Source of the DNA: a virus | Direction: 5' to 3' (one strand) | Virus record (IMG/VR): IMGVR_UViG_3300031669_000093 | Location: 1-39,477 of that record | Length of the DNA stretch: 39,477 nt | Shown here: one piece after another, positions 1 through 6,488 of the stretch | Position numbering within the stretch: position 1 is the first letter of the stretch | Layout of the letters: each line of letters opens with the position of its first letter | Position numbers and translations under genes: made by a program | Notes under the pieces: generated by a model | The model's database searches: none | Told to the model about the DNA's origin: nothing | The model's input: only the letters and a program-made list of their open reading frames with translations

Positions 1-1
1 C

Positions 2-226
2 ATCTTCGGGAACGGCGACGGCTGTAACGGAAATGGCATAAAAAGCTGGAATGGATATGGAGAACCATCAATAGACCAGGCAATAGAGCTGGGAAAGTAT
101 ATCAGGAATAATAATCTGTTTGGATACTGCTACAAACTACGTTCTTGCTACCAGACCAAGGGTGAAGTCCACATAGAACTGGCTGATTTTAGTGCATTAA
201 AAGCATTGGCGGGAGGAATAAAGTGA
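2..226 (+). CDS. 3' end of an unidentified protein (truncated by the window edge)
   Basis: An open frame runs from the left edge to TGA at 224-226 and gives 74 residues without a start codon, so the N-terminus lies outside the window. The visible part starts Gly/Asn-rich (IFGNGDGCNGNG) and ends in a helical stretch (ADFSALKALAGGIK). The stop overlaps the GTG start of the next gene as GTGA, and GGAGGAATAAA inside this gene's last codons serves as that gene's ribosome binding site, so the two are translationally coupled. I do not recognise the family. Confidence 0.6.
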   Translation: MFGNGDGCNGNGIKSWNGYGEPSIDQAIELGKYIRNNNLFGYCYKLRSCYQTKGEVHIELADFSALKALAGGIK

Positions 227-675
227 ATAAGTATTATTATAATTTAACAAATGGGTTGCATTTTAATAATCGTAATAAACCATTTGGATTTATAAGAATT
301 CAATCTACGGCGTGTGAGCAAAAGAGATGGGATTTTATTATTCAGGATTTGGATAATGATTTTTTATATAATTTAGCAATCGGGAATATTTGTATTGTGT
401 ACGACTTATCTGAAAAGAAAAAGGAAACAAGAGCATTGTATCAAGGGTTAGAGTGGATTAAATATGTTCTTTACTGGCGGTGGTTTGGGCGATATTATAT
501 CCCAAAGGTTCGGGAATGCGATTGTTCTAAATATTTCTTAGGATGTTATATGGCTTTAGAAGATAGAACTAAAAAGAAAATAGATTACTTTAAAAAATTT
601 ATTACTGGAGAGGTAATTAATCTTGAAAAGGTAAGTGGTAATTTAAAAGGAGAAAAAGATGAAGAAGAAACCTAA
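223..675 (+). CDS. hypothetical protein, 150 aa, GTG start
   Basis: A GTG start lies 5-7 bases behind a strong GGAGG, and no ATG is as well placed. The protein is rich in aromatic and basic residues (LYWRWFGRYYIPKVRECDC around residues 83-101) and ends in a charged tail (LKGEKDEEET). Two close cysteines (CDC) are followed by a third a few residues on, which is too little to call a zinc site. It overlaps the next gene by 17 bases. No recognisable domain; most likely an early-region accessory protein. Confidence 0.6.
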   Translation: MNKYYYNLTNGLHFNNRNKPFGFIRIQSTACEQKRWDFIIQDLDNDFLYNLAIGNICIVYDLSEKKKETRALYQGLEWIKYVLYWRWFGRYYIPKVRECDCSKYFLGCYMALEDRTKKKIDYFKKFITGEVINLEKVSGNLKGEKDEEET

Positions 676-832
676 GTATGAGAAGGGCACAAAATTCATT
701 GTCAGAACAATCTGCATTGCCACACAGAAATTAGCTAATCCGCACTGCCCCATAACCCGAACACAACTTTTCTTGGAAGGAAAAGAACCCAAAGGTAGGT
801 GTAAAATCCATAGAAAATTAAAGGAGAAATAA
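659..832 (+). CDS. small basic protein resembling the C-terminal tail of class A penicillin-binding proteins
   Basis: 57 aa, ATG preceded by AAAGGAGAAAAAG inside the end of the upstream gene. The core reads ICIATQKLANPHCPITRT followed by QLFLEGKEP and a Cys...His end (GRCKIHRK). That order (small 'C-x-T-x-LA-x-P-x-C' block, then 'FLxGxEP', then 'CxxH') resembles the extreme C-terminal tail seen in many PBP1A-type transpeptidases. The resemblance is from memory of the family pattern and is not a proven homology. It carries no catalytic domain. AAGGAG in its last codons is the ribosome binding site of the next gene. Confidence 0.6.
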   Translation: MKKKPKYEKGTKFIVRTICIATQKLANPHCPITRTQLFLEGKEPKGRCKIHRKLKEK

Positions 833-833
833 A

Positions 834-1925
834 ATAGATAAAAAAACTAAAGCACCCTCGCCTGAAGAATTACAAGACTTCTTCAATAAGCTAAAGGAAT
901 ATATAACTGTAGATTTAAAACAAACCGACATAGAACGTGCCACCCGAACTAAAGATGCTACCAAAGTAGTCGCCACATTAAGGAAACTAGTCGGTGTATA
1001 TGAAGGGAATGAGCCTAGCCTGGCGGAATCTGTTCGTGAGTGGACAGAGGATACACACGGATGGTTTCATGTTAGGGATGTTTATACTGGGCTTCAGTTA
1101 AACAGCCGTTCAGACAGAAAGAACGTATCTGGTGAGCTTTCAAGGATGGTAAAGAAGGGAGAGCTAGAAAGAGATAAAGAGATAAATGGTAGGTTCAGGA
1201 AAATAGCCGACAAGGTAGATGTAATGAACTGGTGGGAAGCCTCGACTATCCCATTAAAGATTAGCCTTCCACTGGGGATTGGGGATTGGGTAGAAATTTA
1301 TACCAAGAATACAATTTGCGTTGCTGGAAAATCACAGGCAGGAAAAACTGTTTTGGCTTTAAATTCAGCAATAATGAATATAGATAACTTTGAGCGTATT
1401 CGTTTTCTTACCTCAGAAATGGGGGGGCCTGAATTGAAAAAGCGAATACTAAAGTATTCCAATAAAGAAGCTCTTGATAAATTCATTGGGGCATGTAAAT
1501 CGGGGAAGGTAGAATTTGTAGAACGGTCTATTAACTTTGAGGAACTAATACTGCCAGATGCTTTGAATATTATCGATTACCTAGTCACCAAAGATGCATA
1601 TATGATGGGGCCAAAGATTGGAGAAATAGATGATAGACTTAGAAATGGAGTAGCCATTATAAACATTGAAAAACATAAACGTCAATTTGGGAATAATGAT
1701 ATAGGGTATGGTGGGGCATCGACTGTTGATAGACCACGAGTTTATTTGAGCGTTGATATAAATAGGGTTAAGATAGTTAAGGGTAAAAACTGGATGACCA
1801 CGCAGAATCCAGACGGGTTGGTTCTGGAATTCAAGATAGATGACGGTATTAATTTAATATCACAGGGACTGTGGCATCCTGATTATGAGGAAAAGCATGA
1901 TAGTGAAGTATGGAAAAAATGGTGA
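834..1925 (+). CDS. RecA/DnaB-like P-loop ATPase with apparent AUA start
   Basis: 363 aa. A helical N-terminal region (residues 1-125) ends in a winged-helix-like segment (NVSGELSRMVKKGELE). A RecA-fold ATPase follows: Walker A GKSQAGKT at about residues 165-172, a DnaB-like 'FLTSEMG' block some 25 residues later, then a 'PDALNIIDYL' block and a 'GVAIINIEKHKR' strand. The domain probably handles DNA during replication or recombination. An ATG at 1146 would leave out 104 in-frame residues that read as good protein. The open frame extends back to ATA at 834, and that ATA sits exactly where ATG is expected behind AAGGAG (821-826; GGAGAAATAAA then ATA). I therefore take ATA as the start. No ATG, GTG or TTG fits better. 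Confidence 0.75.
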   Translation: MDKKTKAPSPEELQDFFNKLKEYITVDLKQTDIERATRTKDATKVVATLRKLVGVYEGNEPSLAESVREWTEDTHGWFHVRDVYTGLQLNSRSDRKNVSGELSRMVKKGELERDKEINGRFRKIADKVDVMNWWEASTIPLKISLPLGIGDWVEIYTKNTICVAGKSQAGKTVLALNSAIMNIDNFERIRFLTSEMGGPELKKRILKYSNKEALDKFIGACKSGKVEFVERSINFEELILPDALNIIDYLVTKDAYMMGPKIGEIDDRLRNGVAIINIEKHKRQFGNNDIGYGGASTVDRPRVYLSVDINRVKIVKGKNWMTTQNPDGLVLEFKIDDGINLISQGLWHPDYEEKHDSEVWKKW

Positions 1926-1933
1926 AGTAACAC

Positions 1934-1963
1934 TTGACAGGACGGATGCTAGTATGATATACT
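1934..1963 (+). promoter_or_regulatory. sigma70-type promoter, extended -10
   Basis: TTGACA at 1934-1939, 18-base spacer, TATACT at 1958-1963 preceded by TG-A (extended -10, full motif TATGATATACT). It begins just after the stop of the ATPase gene and drives the small genes from 1981. The predicted start point falls near 1969-1971. Confidence 0.75.
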
Positions 1964-1980
1964 GATTAATGGAGGAACCA

Positions 1981-2199
1981 ATGGTTGTATATGAATTTAG
2001 TGCAAATGCTTGGATAAAGCCAGGTGGAGCATGGGGTGGGAGATGTAAGGCTTTTGATGTTTTGCCCTGCATTAGAATAGAATTGTATTTAAATCGAAGT
2101 GGGACTGGAAGGGGAAGTTGGGTTCGAGTTTCGTTTTCGTGGCTAATGTTTGTGGCAGTAATACAGCGTAGGTGGGGATTTATTTATAAAGGAGAATAA
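1981..2199 (+). CDS. hypothetical protein, 72 aa
   Basis: GGAGG at 1971-1975 fits the ATG at 1981. An in-frame ATG at 1969 would add four residues and would coincide with the predicted transcription start, giving a leaderless mRNA. The protein opens MVVYEFSANAWIKPGGAWGGR, has a central 'CIRIELYLNRSGTGRGSWVRVSF' type strand pattern and ends hydrophobic and basic. I do not recognise a family. It is the first gene behind the 1934 promoter. Confidence 0.5.
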   Translation: MVVYEFSANAWIKPGGAWGGRCKAFDVLPCIRIELYLNRSGTGRGSWVRVSFSWLMFVAVIQRRWGFIYKGE

Positions 2200-2200
2200 A

Positions 2201-2371
2201 ATGAAAATGAAAAATGGTGAGTTAAAAATTTCTTACAGATTGGAGGGTGGTGGTGCTAATTTTAAAATGAATGACGCCATTGAAGAAACACTTAAAAAAT
2301 TTTGGTTCAACCTTATTAGTACAAGTGTGGGAGATGAACCTACTTTAAAATTTGAGTGGAAAATAAAATGA
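2201..2371 (+). CDS. hypothetical protein, 56 aa
   Basis: ATG follows AAAGGAGAATAAA, a textbook ribosome binding site located in the last codons of the previous gene. The product begins MKMKNGELKISYRLEGGG and ends TLKFEWKIK, alternating hydrophobic and polar residues as in a small beta/alpha fold. It overlaps the next gene by ATGA. Function unknown. Confidence 0.6.
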   Translation: MKMKNGELKISYRLEGGGANFKMNDAIEETLKKFWFNLISTSVGDEPTLKFEWKIK

Positions 2372-2538
2372 GTAAAAAAGGGGATACGAATATTAGAAAT
2401 TTAATTAAAAGCATAGAGACTGAGAAACAACAATTAGAGACAGACCTCTTTAATGGGAACATAAGGCATCAATTAGATACCCTGGAATGTTTATGCAATA
2501 CCACCACAATGCTAGCTATCCTTAAAACGTCACTATGA
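2368..2538 (+). CDS. hypothetical helical protein, 56 aa
   Basis: Start chosen at the ATG in the ATGA overlap with the previous stop. A GTG 12 bases upstream in frame lacks a binding site. The sequence is mostly helical and charged (NLIKSIETEKQQLETDLF), with two cysteines near the end (LECLCN). Function unknown. Confidence 0.5.
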   Translation: MSKKGDTNIRNLIKSIETEKQQLETDLFNGNIRHQLDTLECLCNTTTMLAILKTSL

Positions 2539-2562
2539 AATACACACAAAAGGAGGAATAAA

Positions 2563-2820
2563 ATGAGTAGAAAAACAGATATTAATGAGCATTTCAACCA
2601 CTTAGAAGAAGAGGTGCTTTATATTAAAGGTGTACTAAGAGAGATTAAGCAAGATAAAATTCTTACTGCTAGAGAAATTCGTTTAATAAAGAAGAAAATA
2701 GAAATACCTGGGCTATATGATATATCACTACAGGAACTAGTGCGAGCTATATTAGAATATCTAAAAGTAGAACTTACAGGACGAGAGATTAAACTTACAA
2801 AGATTGAACATAAAAAATAA
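2563..2820 (+). CDS. hypothetical coiled-coil protein, 85 aa
   Basis: The ATG has one of the best ribosome binding sites in the window (AAGGAGGAATAAA). The protein is Lys/Glu/Ile-rich with heptad-like spacing (HFNHLEEEVLYIKGVLREIK; later LQELVRAILEYLKVEL), suggesting a small oligomeric coiled coil. No enzymatic motif. Last gene of the 1934 transcript before the HNH promoter. Confidence 0.6.
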   Translation: MSRKTDINEHFNHLEEEVLYIKGVLREIKQDKILTAREIRLIKKKIEIPGLYDISLQELVRAILEYLKVELTGREIKLTKIEHKK

Positions 2821-2864
2821 AGTAATCAGTAACCAGTAATTTTTGACCGCCTTGAAAAAAAGAC

Positions 2865-2893
2865 TTGACTTTTTCATACTATTGTGATATACT
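2865..2893 (+). promoter_or_regulatory. sigma70-type promoter placed for a leaderless HNH mRNA
   Basis: TTGACT at 2865-2870, 17-base spacer, TATACT at 2888-2893 with extended TG (TGTGATATACT). A start point 6-8 bases after the -10 box falls at about 2899-2901, on the ATG at 2900, and no Shine-Dalgarno sequence precedes that ATG. Confidence 0.75.
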
Positions 2894-2899
2894 ATATGT

Positions 2900-3610
2900 A
2901 TGAAAAAATATAAAAACAAAGAATGGTTAAATCAAAAGTACACTATTGAAAAATTATCTACCTATAGAATAGCACAATTATGTAATGTCAATAATGTAAC
3001 AATTTTCCAGTGGTTAAAAAGATTTAATATTAAGAGAAGGGACAAAGGAAAAGCTGTAGCTTTATATTATTCAAAGGGAATTGAACAAATATTTGAATAT
3101 CGAAATTACAAATGGTTAAACCAGAAGTATGTTTTAGAAAAATATTCGATACCTGACATAGCTAAACTGTGTAACATTGGAACAACAACAATAAAAACAT
3201 GGCTTGAAAAACTCCGAATAAAAATTAGGACAAAAAGAGAAGGAATGAAAATATATTATTCAAGGCATCAAGGTATTAGGAGTGGCAACACTAACGCTAA
3301 CTGGAAGGGTGGGGCGTATAAAAGTGGGGGCTATCTCATTACTCACCAACCTAATCACCCACATGCAACCAAGGATGGGTATGTCCCTAAACATAGATTG
3401 GTAATGGAAAAGAAGCTAAGTAGATATTTAGAACCTGGTGAGATTGTTCATCATATAGATGGAGATAAATTAAATAATGATGAATTAAATTTATTTTTAA
3501 CCGATAAGACCGAGCACAGAAAAGCCCACTTCTCTTTAATGAAAGTAGGTTATGAACTATGTAAGCAAGGAATTATAAAGTTTAAAAATGGGGAATATTT
3601 TCCTAGCTAA
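2900..3610 (+). CDS. HNH homing-type endonuclease with two helix-turn-helix modules
   Basis: 236 aa. Two related DNA-binding modules lie in tandem at residues ~8-47 (EWLNQKY...IAQLCNVNNVTIFQWLKRFNIKRR) and ~73-110 (KWLNQKY...IAKLCNIGTTTIKTWLEKLRIKIR). A linker with 'NTNANWKGGAYKSGG' leads to an HNH domain: 'HPHATKDGYVPKHRLVMEKKLSRYL' then 'GEIVHHIDGDKLNNDELNL', where the HH-D-N series is the expected metal/catalytic core. Such enzymes nick or cut DNA and often spread as free-standing homing elements next to terminase genes, as here. A shorter paralogue with one module lies at 38212. The gene ends tail-to-tail with the terminase gene, overlapping by 4 bases, with no terminator between them. 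Confidence 0.85.
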   Translation: MKKYKNKEWLNQKYTIEKLSTYRIAQLCNVNNVTIFQWLKRFNIKRRDKGKAVALYYSKGIEQIFEYRNYKWLNQKYVLEKYSIPDIAKLCNIGTTTIKTWLEKLRIKIRTKREGMKIYYSRHQGIRSGNTNANWKGGAYKSGGYLITHQPNHPHATKDGYVPKHRLVMEKKLSRYLEPGEIVHHIDGDKLNNDELNLFLTDKTEHRKAHFSLMKVGYELCKQGIIKFKNGEYFPS

Positions 3611-5235
3611 TATCCCGTAATCTTACTGCGACAATCCACGCTTGGGTTTTGACTAATCCAGTTTTTCTTGGGTTTAACAGGCTTCCGTCTTGTCCAGTAC
3701 ATCTTGTTTAGCTTTGCCAACATATCAAGTAAGTCCTTTGTTAGCCCATTCGGGAAACTTGCTATTTCAGCTATCAAGTATTTCATATCTCTATGAATAT
3801 ATATTTCACCATTTGACATGGGGCTTATCAATGCTTGGATATCGCTGTCTTTTGCGTCCTTTCTAGTGTCCGCTTCGATAGGTGAGATATAGAATGGGGA
3901 TTTAAGTGCCCCACTTTTCTTCCATTTATCACGTTCTTCTAAGATATCTCTATAGATATACGGCTGTGTCCCAACAGTATCTATTCTCCACATCCTGGGC
4001 TTGCCTGTATTGTGAGCTGTTAGCACCTCATCCATAAACAGACTGGGGCGTTTGAATTTACCTGCCCAAGTATAGGTTACAAACTTTTTAATACCATTAT
4101 ATTGCTGTCCTCCAACAAGGAGTGCATTCCTAGACCCCTTCTTAATCATTTTCATTTCTGCAAACCCACCAGGGTCTATAAAGCCATAAGGATTAATATT
4201 AGATATTGATATCCTTTCCCCATCTGTATCGTCATCCTTAAGGCACACCATTTCAACCTCATTATTTTCATCTTTATCCCATCTATAATACTTGAGCCAC
4301 GATAAATCAAACTTAGTAAGTCCGCTAGATTTATGAGGTGCGTTCATGTGCTGTGCCCAATAGATAGTAACCTTCTCTGGGTTGTTTTGCATTTTAATAT
4401 AATGGTCTGTTGAGAATACTTCTGGATAATTGCTTTCACCAGCATTAACGCTTTTATTTTGAATATATGTTATATTATCAGTATCCTTAAGGCTATCATC
4501 TTTTTGACATGGGGTTATCCGCCACTGGTATTCTGAATACTTCTCTTGGATATAACAGAAGAAGTCACCTGGCTTCCAAAAAGTACCCACAATTGAAATA
4601 GTACTTGGGTTTGGTTCCGTGAGGATAGGCTGAACTAATAGTTCATCTACGTTATCCCACCATCTCAACACACCCTCTAATACTATCGGTGAATCCATAG
4701 CGTCCTGTCCAACAAGGTCATCTATGTGGATGTGCGTGAAGTGCCCGCCTTGAGCCGCCCCCTTCACTCCTATTGCGGCAATACTGGGTTCTGAATAAAT
4801 CCCTTTACGTGGAAGTTCAATCTCTGCACCACTCCAACGATGGTTGTTTGTCCATGACCTATCTACAATTTGTAGTTCAGGGTAGATTTGCCGCAGTCTA
4901 TCATTCCTAAGTATCTGCCGTGCAACCCAGTCCAGCATTCGGATACCGAGTTTCTCGTTTTCAGATACTATTAACTGCCGTTCCTCATTATCCTGAAGGT
5001 AATCCCAGATAGCTTTCCACTTAGTGAATACAGTAGTCTTACGCCAGATTCTAGGCATAGCGATAGCCCTGCGTTTGATTGTCGGGTCTTGTGAGAAGAT
5101 ACAGAGAGGGAGGTGTATTTCTTTACTTATGTCCTCGCCTTGATGAACATACCCTCCGCATATCTTTACGAAATGATAGAAAGAATTGTCTGTCAAAAAA
5201 CGGAGCTTAGGAATTGTCCACTTGATTTGTTTCAT
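3607..5235 (-). CDS. terL: terminase large subunit (ATPase and nuclease)
   Basis: 542 aa, normal length for a TerL that packages DNA through the portal. ATPase half: a degenerate Walker A region at residues 61-68 (PRIWRKTT in place of a Gly-rich loop), Walker B with catalytic acids at 168-173 (HIHIDD), and the 'SIVGTFW' coupling-type motif at 214-220. Nuclease half (RNase H-like): first acid in FIDPGG (Asp354), second in WRIDTVG (Asp419), third in KDLLDML (Asp501/Asp504). The start ATG has no clear binding site and lies inside the end of the upstream gene (29-base overlap), implying coupling. It is the last gene of the late operon. Confidence 0.93.
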   Translation of the reverse strand: MKQIKWTIPKLRFLTDNSFYHFVKICGGYVHQGEDISKEIHLPLCIFSQDPTIKRRAIAMPRIWRKTTVFTKWKAIWDYLQDNEERQLIVSENEKLGIRMLDWVARQILRNDRLRQIYPELQIVDRSWTNNHRWSGAEIELPRKGIYSEPSIAAIGVKGAAQGGHFTHIHIDDLVGQDAMDSPIVLEGVLRWWDNVDELLVQPILTEPNPSTISIVGTFWKPGDFFCYIQEKYSEYQWRITPCQKDDSLKDTDNITYIQNKSVNAGESNYPEVFSTDHYIKMQNNPEKVTIYWAQHMNAPHKSSGLTKFDLSWLKYYRWDKDENNEVEMVCLKDDDTDGERISISNINPYGFIDPGGFAEMKMIKKGSRNALLVGGQQYNGIKKFVTYTWAGKFKRPSLFMDEVLTAHNTGKPRMWRIDTVGTQPYIYRDILEERDKWKKSGALKSPFYISPIEADTRKDAKDSDIQALISPMSNGEIYIHRDMKYLIAEIASFPNGLTKDLLDMLAKLNKMYWTRRKPVKPKKNWISQNPSVDCRSKITGY

Positions 5236-5500
5236 TTATTATCTGTTGTATATCTAGCTTATCGCTTTCTGTGAGTTCTTCCTTTTTTGATTCTTTAGGT
5301 TTTGAAGCAGGTGATACCTTTTCGGGTGCAAGTGCACCCAGCATACGACTAATGCTTTTGACGGCTTCGTTGCGGTCTTTAGCACTATTCTCTGGGTTAT
5401 CCCGTATGTTCTTTGCTACTTCAAGATTTCTACTCATTTCTTCCTTGAAGTGTTTGGTACGAAATTCAGCGAGTGTTTGCTTTAGAGGGGACTTTGCCAT
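5207..5500 (-). CDS. candidate terminase small subunit or terminase-associated protein
   Basis: 97 aa, highly charged and helical. It begins MAKSPLKQTLAEFRTKHFKEEM, has an 'AKDRNEAVKSISRMLGAL' helix in the middle, then a Lys/Glu/Pro linker and an acidic end (DIQQIINETNQVDNS). It lies directly before terL and overlaps it by 29 bases, the usual place for a small terminase. No clear helix-turn-helix is visible, so the assignment rests on position and size. Confidence 0.5.
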   Translation of the reverse strand: MAKSPLKQTLAEFRTKHFKEEMSRNLEVAKNIRDNPENSAKDRNEAVKSISRMLGALAPEKVSPASKPKESKKEELTESDKLDIQQIINETNQVDNS

Positions 5501-5679
5501 TATTTAACCAGCATAGTTATAAAGCCACCTAAAATAGTAAGGAATATTCCAGACATTAACATTATAACCATCTTAAGAACGCCGTAGATATGTTTTAAGT
5601 CGTTGTCCTTAATATAAGTAACAACAGCCTCAATTCTTGCCATTCGTTCTTTCAGGGTTAGTTCTTTTTCTTTTGCCAT
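5500..5679 (-). CDS. XhlA-like small membrane protein
   Basis: 59 aa. The N-terminal half is a charged helix (KELTLKERMARIEAVVTYIKDN). The C-terminal half is one transmembrane segment (VLKMVIMLMSGIFLTILGGFITML) with Lys at the very end. This resembles the haemolysin XhlA family of phage lysis accessory proteins. The ATG at 5679 shares bases with the preceding TGA (TGATG); a GTG one codon upstream is possible. It neighbours a spanin-like and a holin-like gene, which supports a lysis role. Confidence 0.6.
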   Translation of the reverse strand: MAKEKELTLKERMARIEAVVTYIKDNDLKHIYGVLKMVIMLMSGIFLTILGGFITMLVK

Positions 5680-6308
5680 CACTTCACCACCTTATAGATT
5701 AGATACCCCCCTACCGCCCCTAATGCGATAGTCTTAACTGTAGAGCCGAGTCTTGCATTTCGTATCTTCTTGTCGGCAAGTTTTAATCTTTTGTCGGCAA
5801 GAAGCACTAACCGTTGGGACTTCTCATACATTTCTTTATAGTTTAAACTTATCTTCAGTTGAGTATTATACTTCTCCTGAAGATTAAAAATAATCTCATC
5901 TTTATCCTTGACAATGGTACTAATAATCGCAAACTTATCCTTCCATGCCTCGACCTGTTTCCGTAAGTTGACAATTTTGTCCTCATTTGGAATTAGGGTG
6001 TAAAAATCTAGCGTATCTTCAAGATTTTGCGTGGCAATATGCAAATCTTGTATCTTCTTATTCTTTACTGCAATTGTTGCACTAATCTCTTTAATTTTAG
6101 TGTCTCTCTCTGCTATCGTATTCTGATATTCAGTTATCTCTTTTTGACTTACTTTGATTAGAGTATTATTTTCAGTTTGCAATAGATTATATTGACCTTT
6201 GAGAACACTGTAATTATCATAGATGTTGCAGGATTTGACACTAAGAAATAGAATAGTAAATACCAGCATGGCAATTAAACCATATTTAACAATGTTTTTA
6301 GAGTTCAT
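5679..6308 (-). CDS. membrane-anchored coiled-coil protein, spanin-like
   Basis: 209 aa. An N-terminal hydrophobic segment (YGLIAMLVFTILFLSV, residues 9-24) is followed at once by Lys-Ser-Cys. Next comes a coiled coil of about 140 residues with many Lys/Glu/Asn, then a C-terminal hydrophobic stretch (TIALGAVGGYLIYKV). A membrane anchor plus long periplasmic coiled coil is the layout of spanins, which join inner and outer membranes at lysis. Hydrophobic ends at both termini with an early cysteine recall a unimolecular spanin, but the residues before Cys (VKS) are a poor lipobox. An inner-membrane Rz-like protein is the alternative. Confidence 0.5.
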   Translation of the reverse strand: MNSKNIVKYGLIAMLVFTILFLSVKSCNIYDNYSVLKGQYNLLQTENNTLIKVSQKEITEYQNTIAERDTKIKEISATIAVKNKKIQDLHIATQNLEDTLDFYTLIPNEDKIVNLRKQVEAWKDKFAIISTIVKDKDEIIFNLQEKYNTQLKISLNYKEMYEKSQRLVLLADKRLKLADKKIRNARLGSTVKTIALGAVGGYLIYKVVK

Positions 6309-6487
6309 TTTATACCCCCGTTAAAGTTTGTGTGTTTCTGTATGAGTTTCTTACCCGCTAACGCACCAAACACGGCTGTTACACTTGTTGCAAATATGGT
6401 ATAAGGAACGCCTTTAAAAAACGTAGCAAATACCATCCCCCCTAATAGAGTGATGATTGTTATTACAAAGCAAGTAGTTGTCTTAAT
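6305..6487 (-). CDS. holin-like protein with apparent AUU start
   Basis: 60 aa with two hydrophobic segments: FVITIITLLGGMVFATFF, then, after a short polar turn, YTIFATSVTAVFGALAG followed by KKLIQKH. Size and topology fit a small phage holin, the membrane protein that times lysis. The frame has no ATG, GTG or TTG before codon 18. ATT at 6487-6485 sits 7 bases after GGAG in GGAGAAATAAA, the context that places start codons elsewhere in this genome. The stop TGA overlaps the next ATG. The gene lies between the long ejection-type protein and the spanin-like protein. Confidence 0.6.
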   Translation of the reverse strand: MKTTTCFVITIITLLGGMVFATFFKGVPYTIFATSVTAVFGALAGKKLIQKHTNFNGGIK

Positions 6488-6488
6488 T

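Noticed and set aside
2090-2160. Possible tRNA suggested by GGGTTCGAG
   Set aside because: No cloverleaf can be built around it, and it lies inside the 1981 gene.
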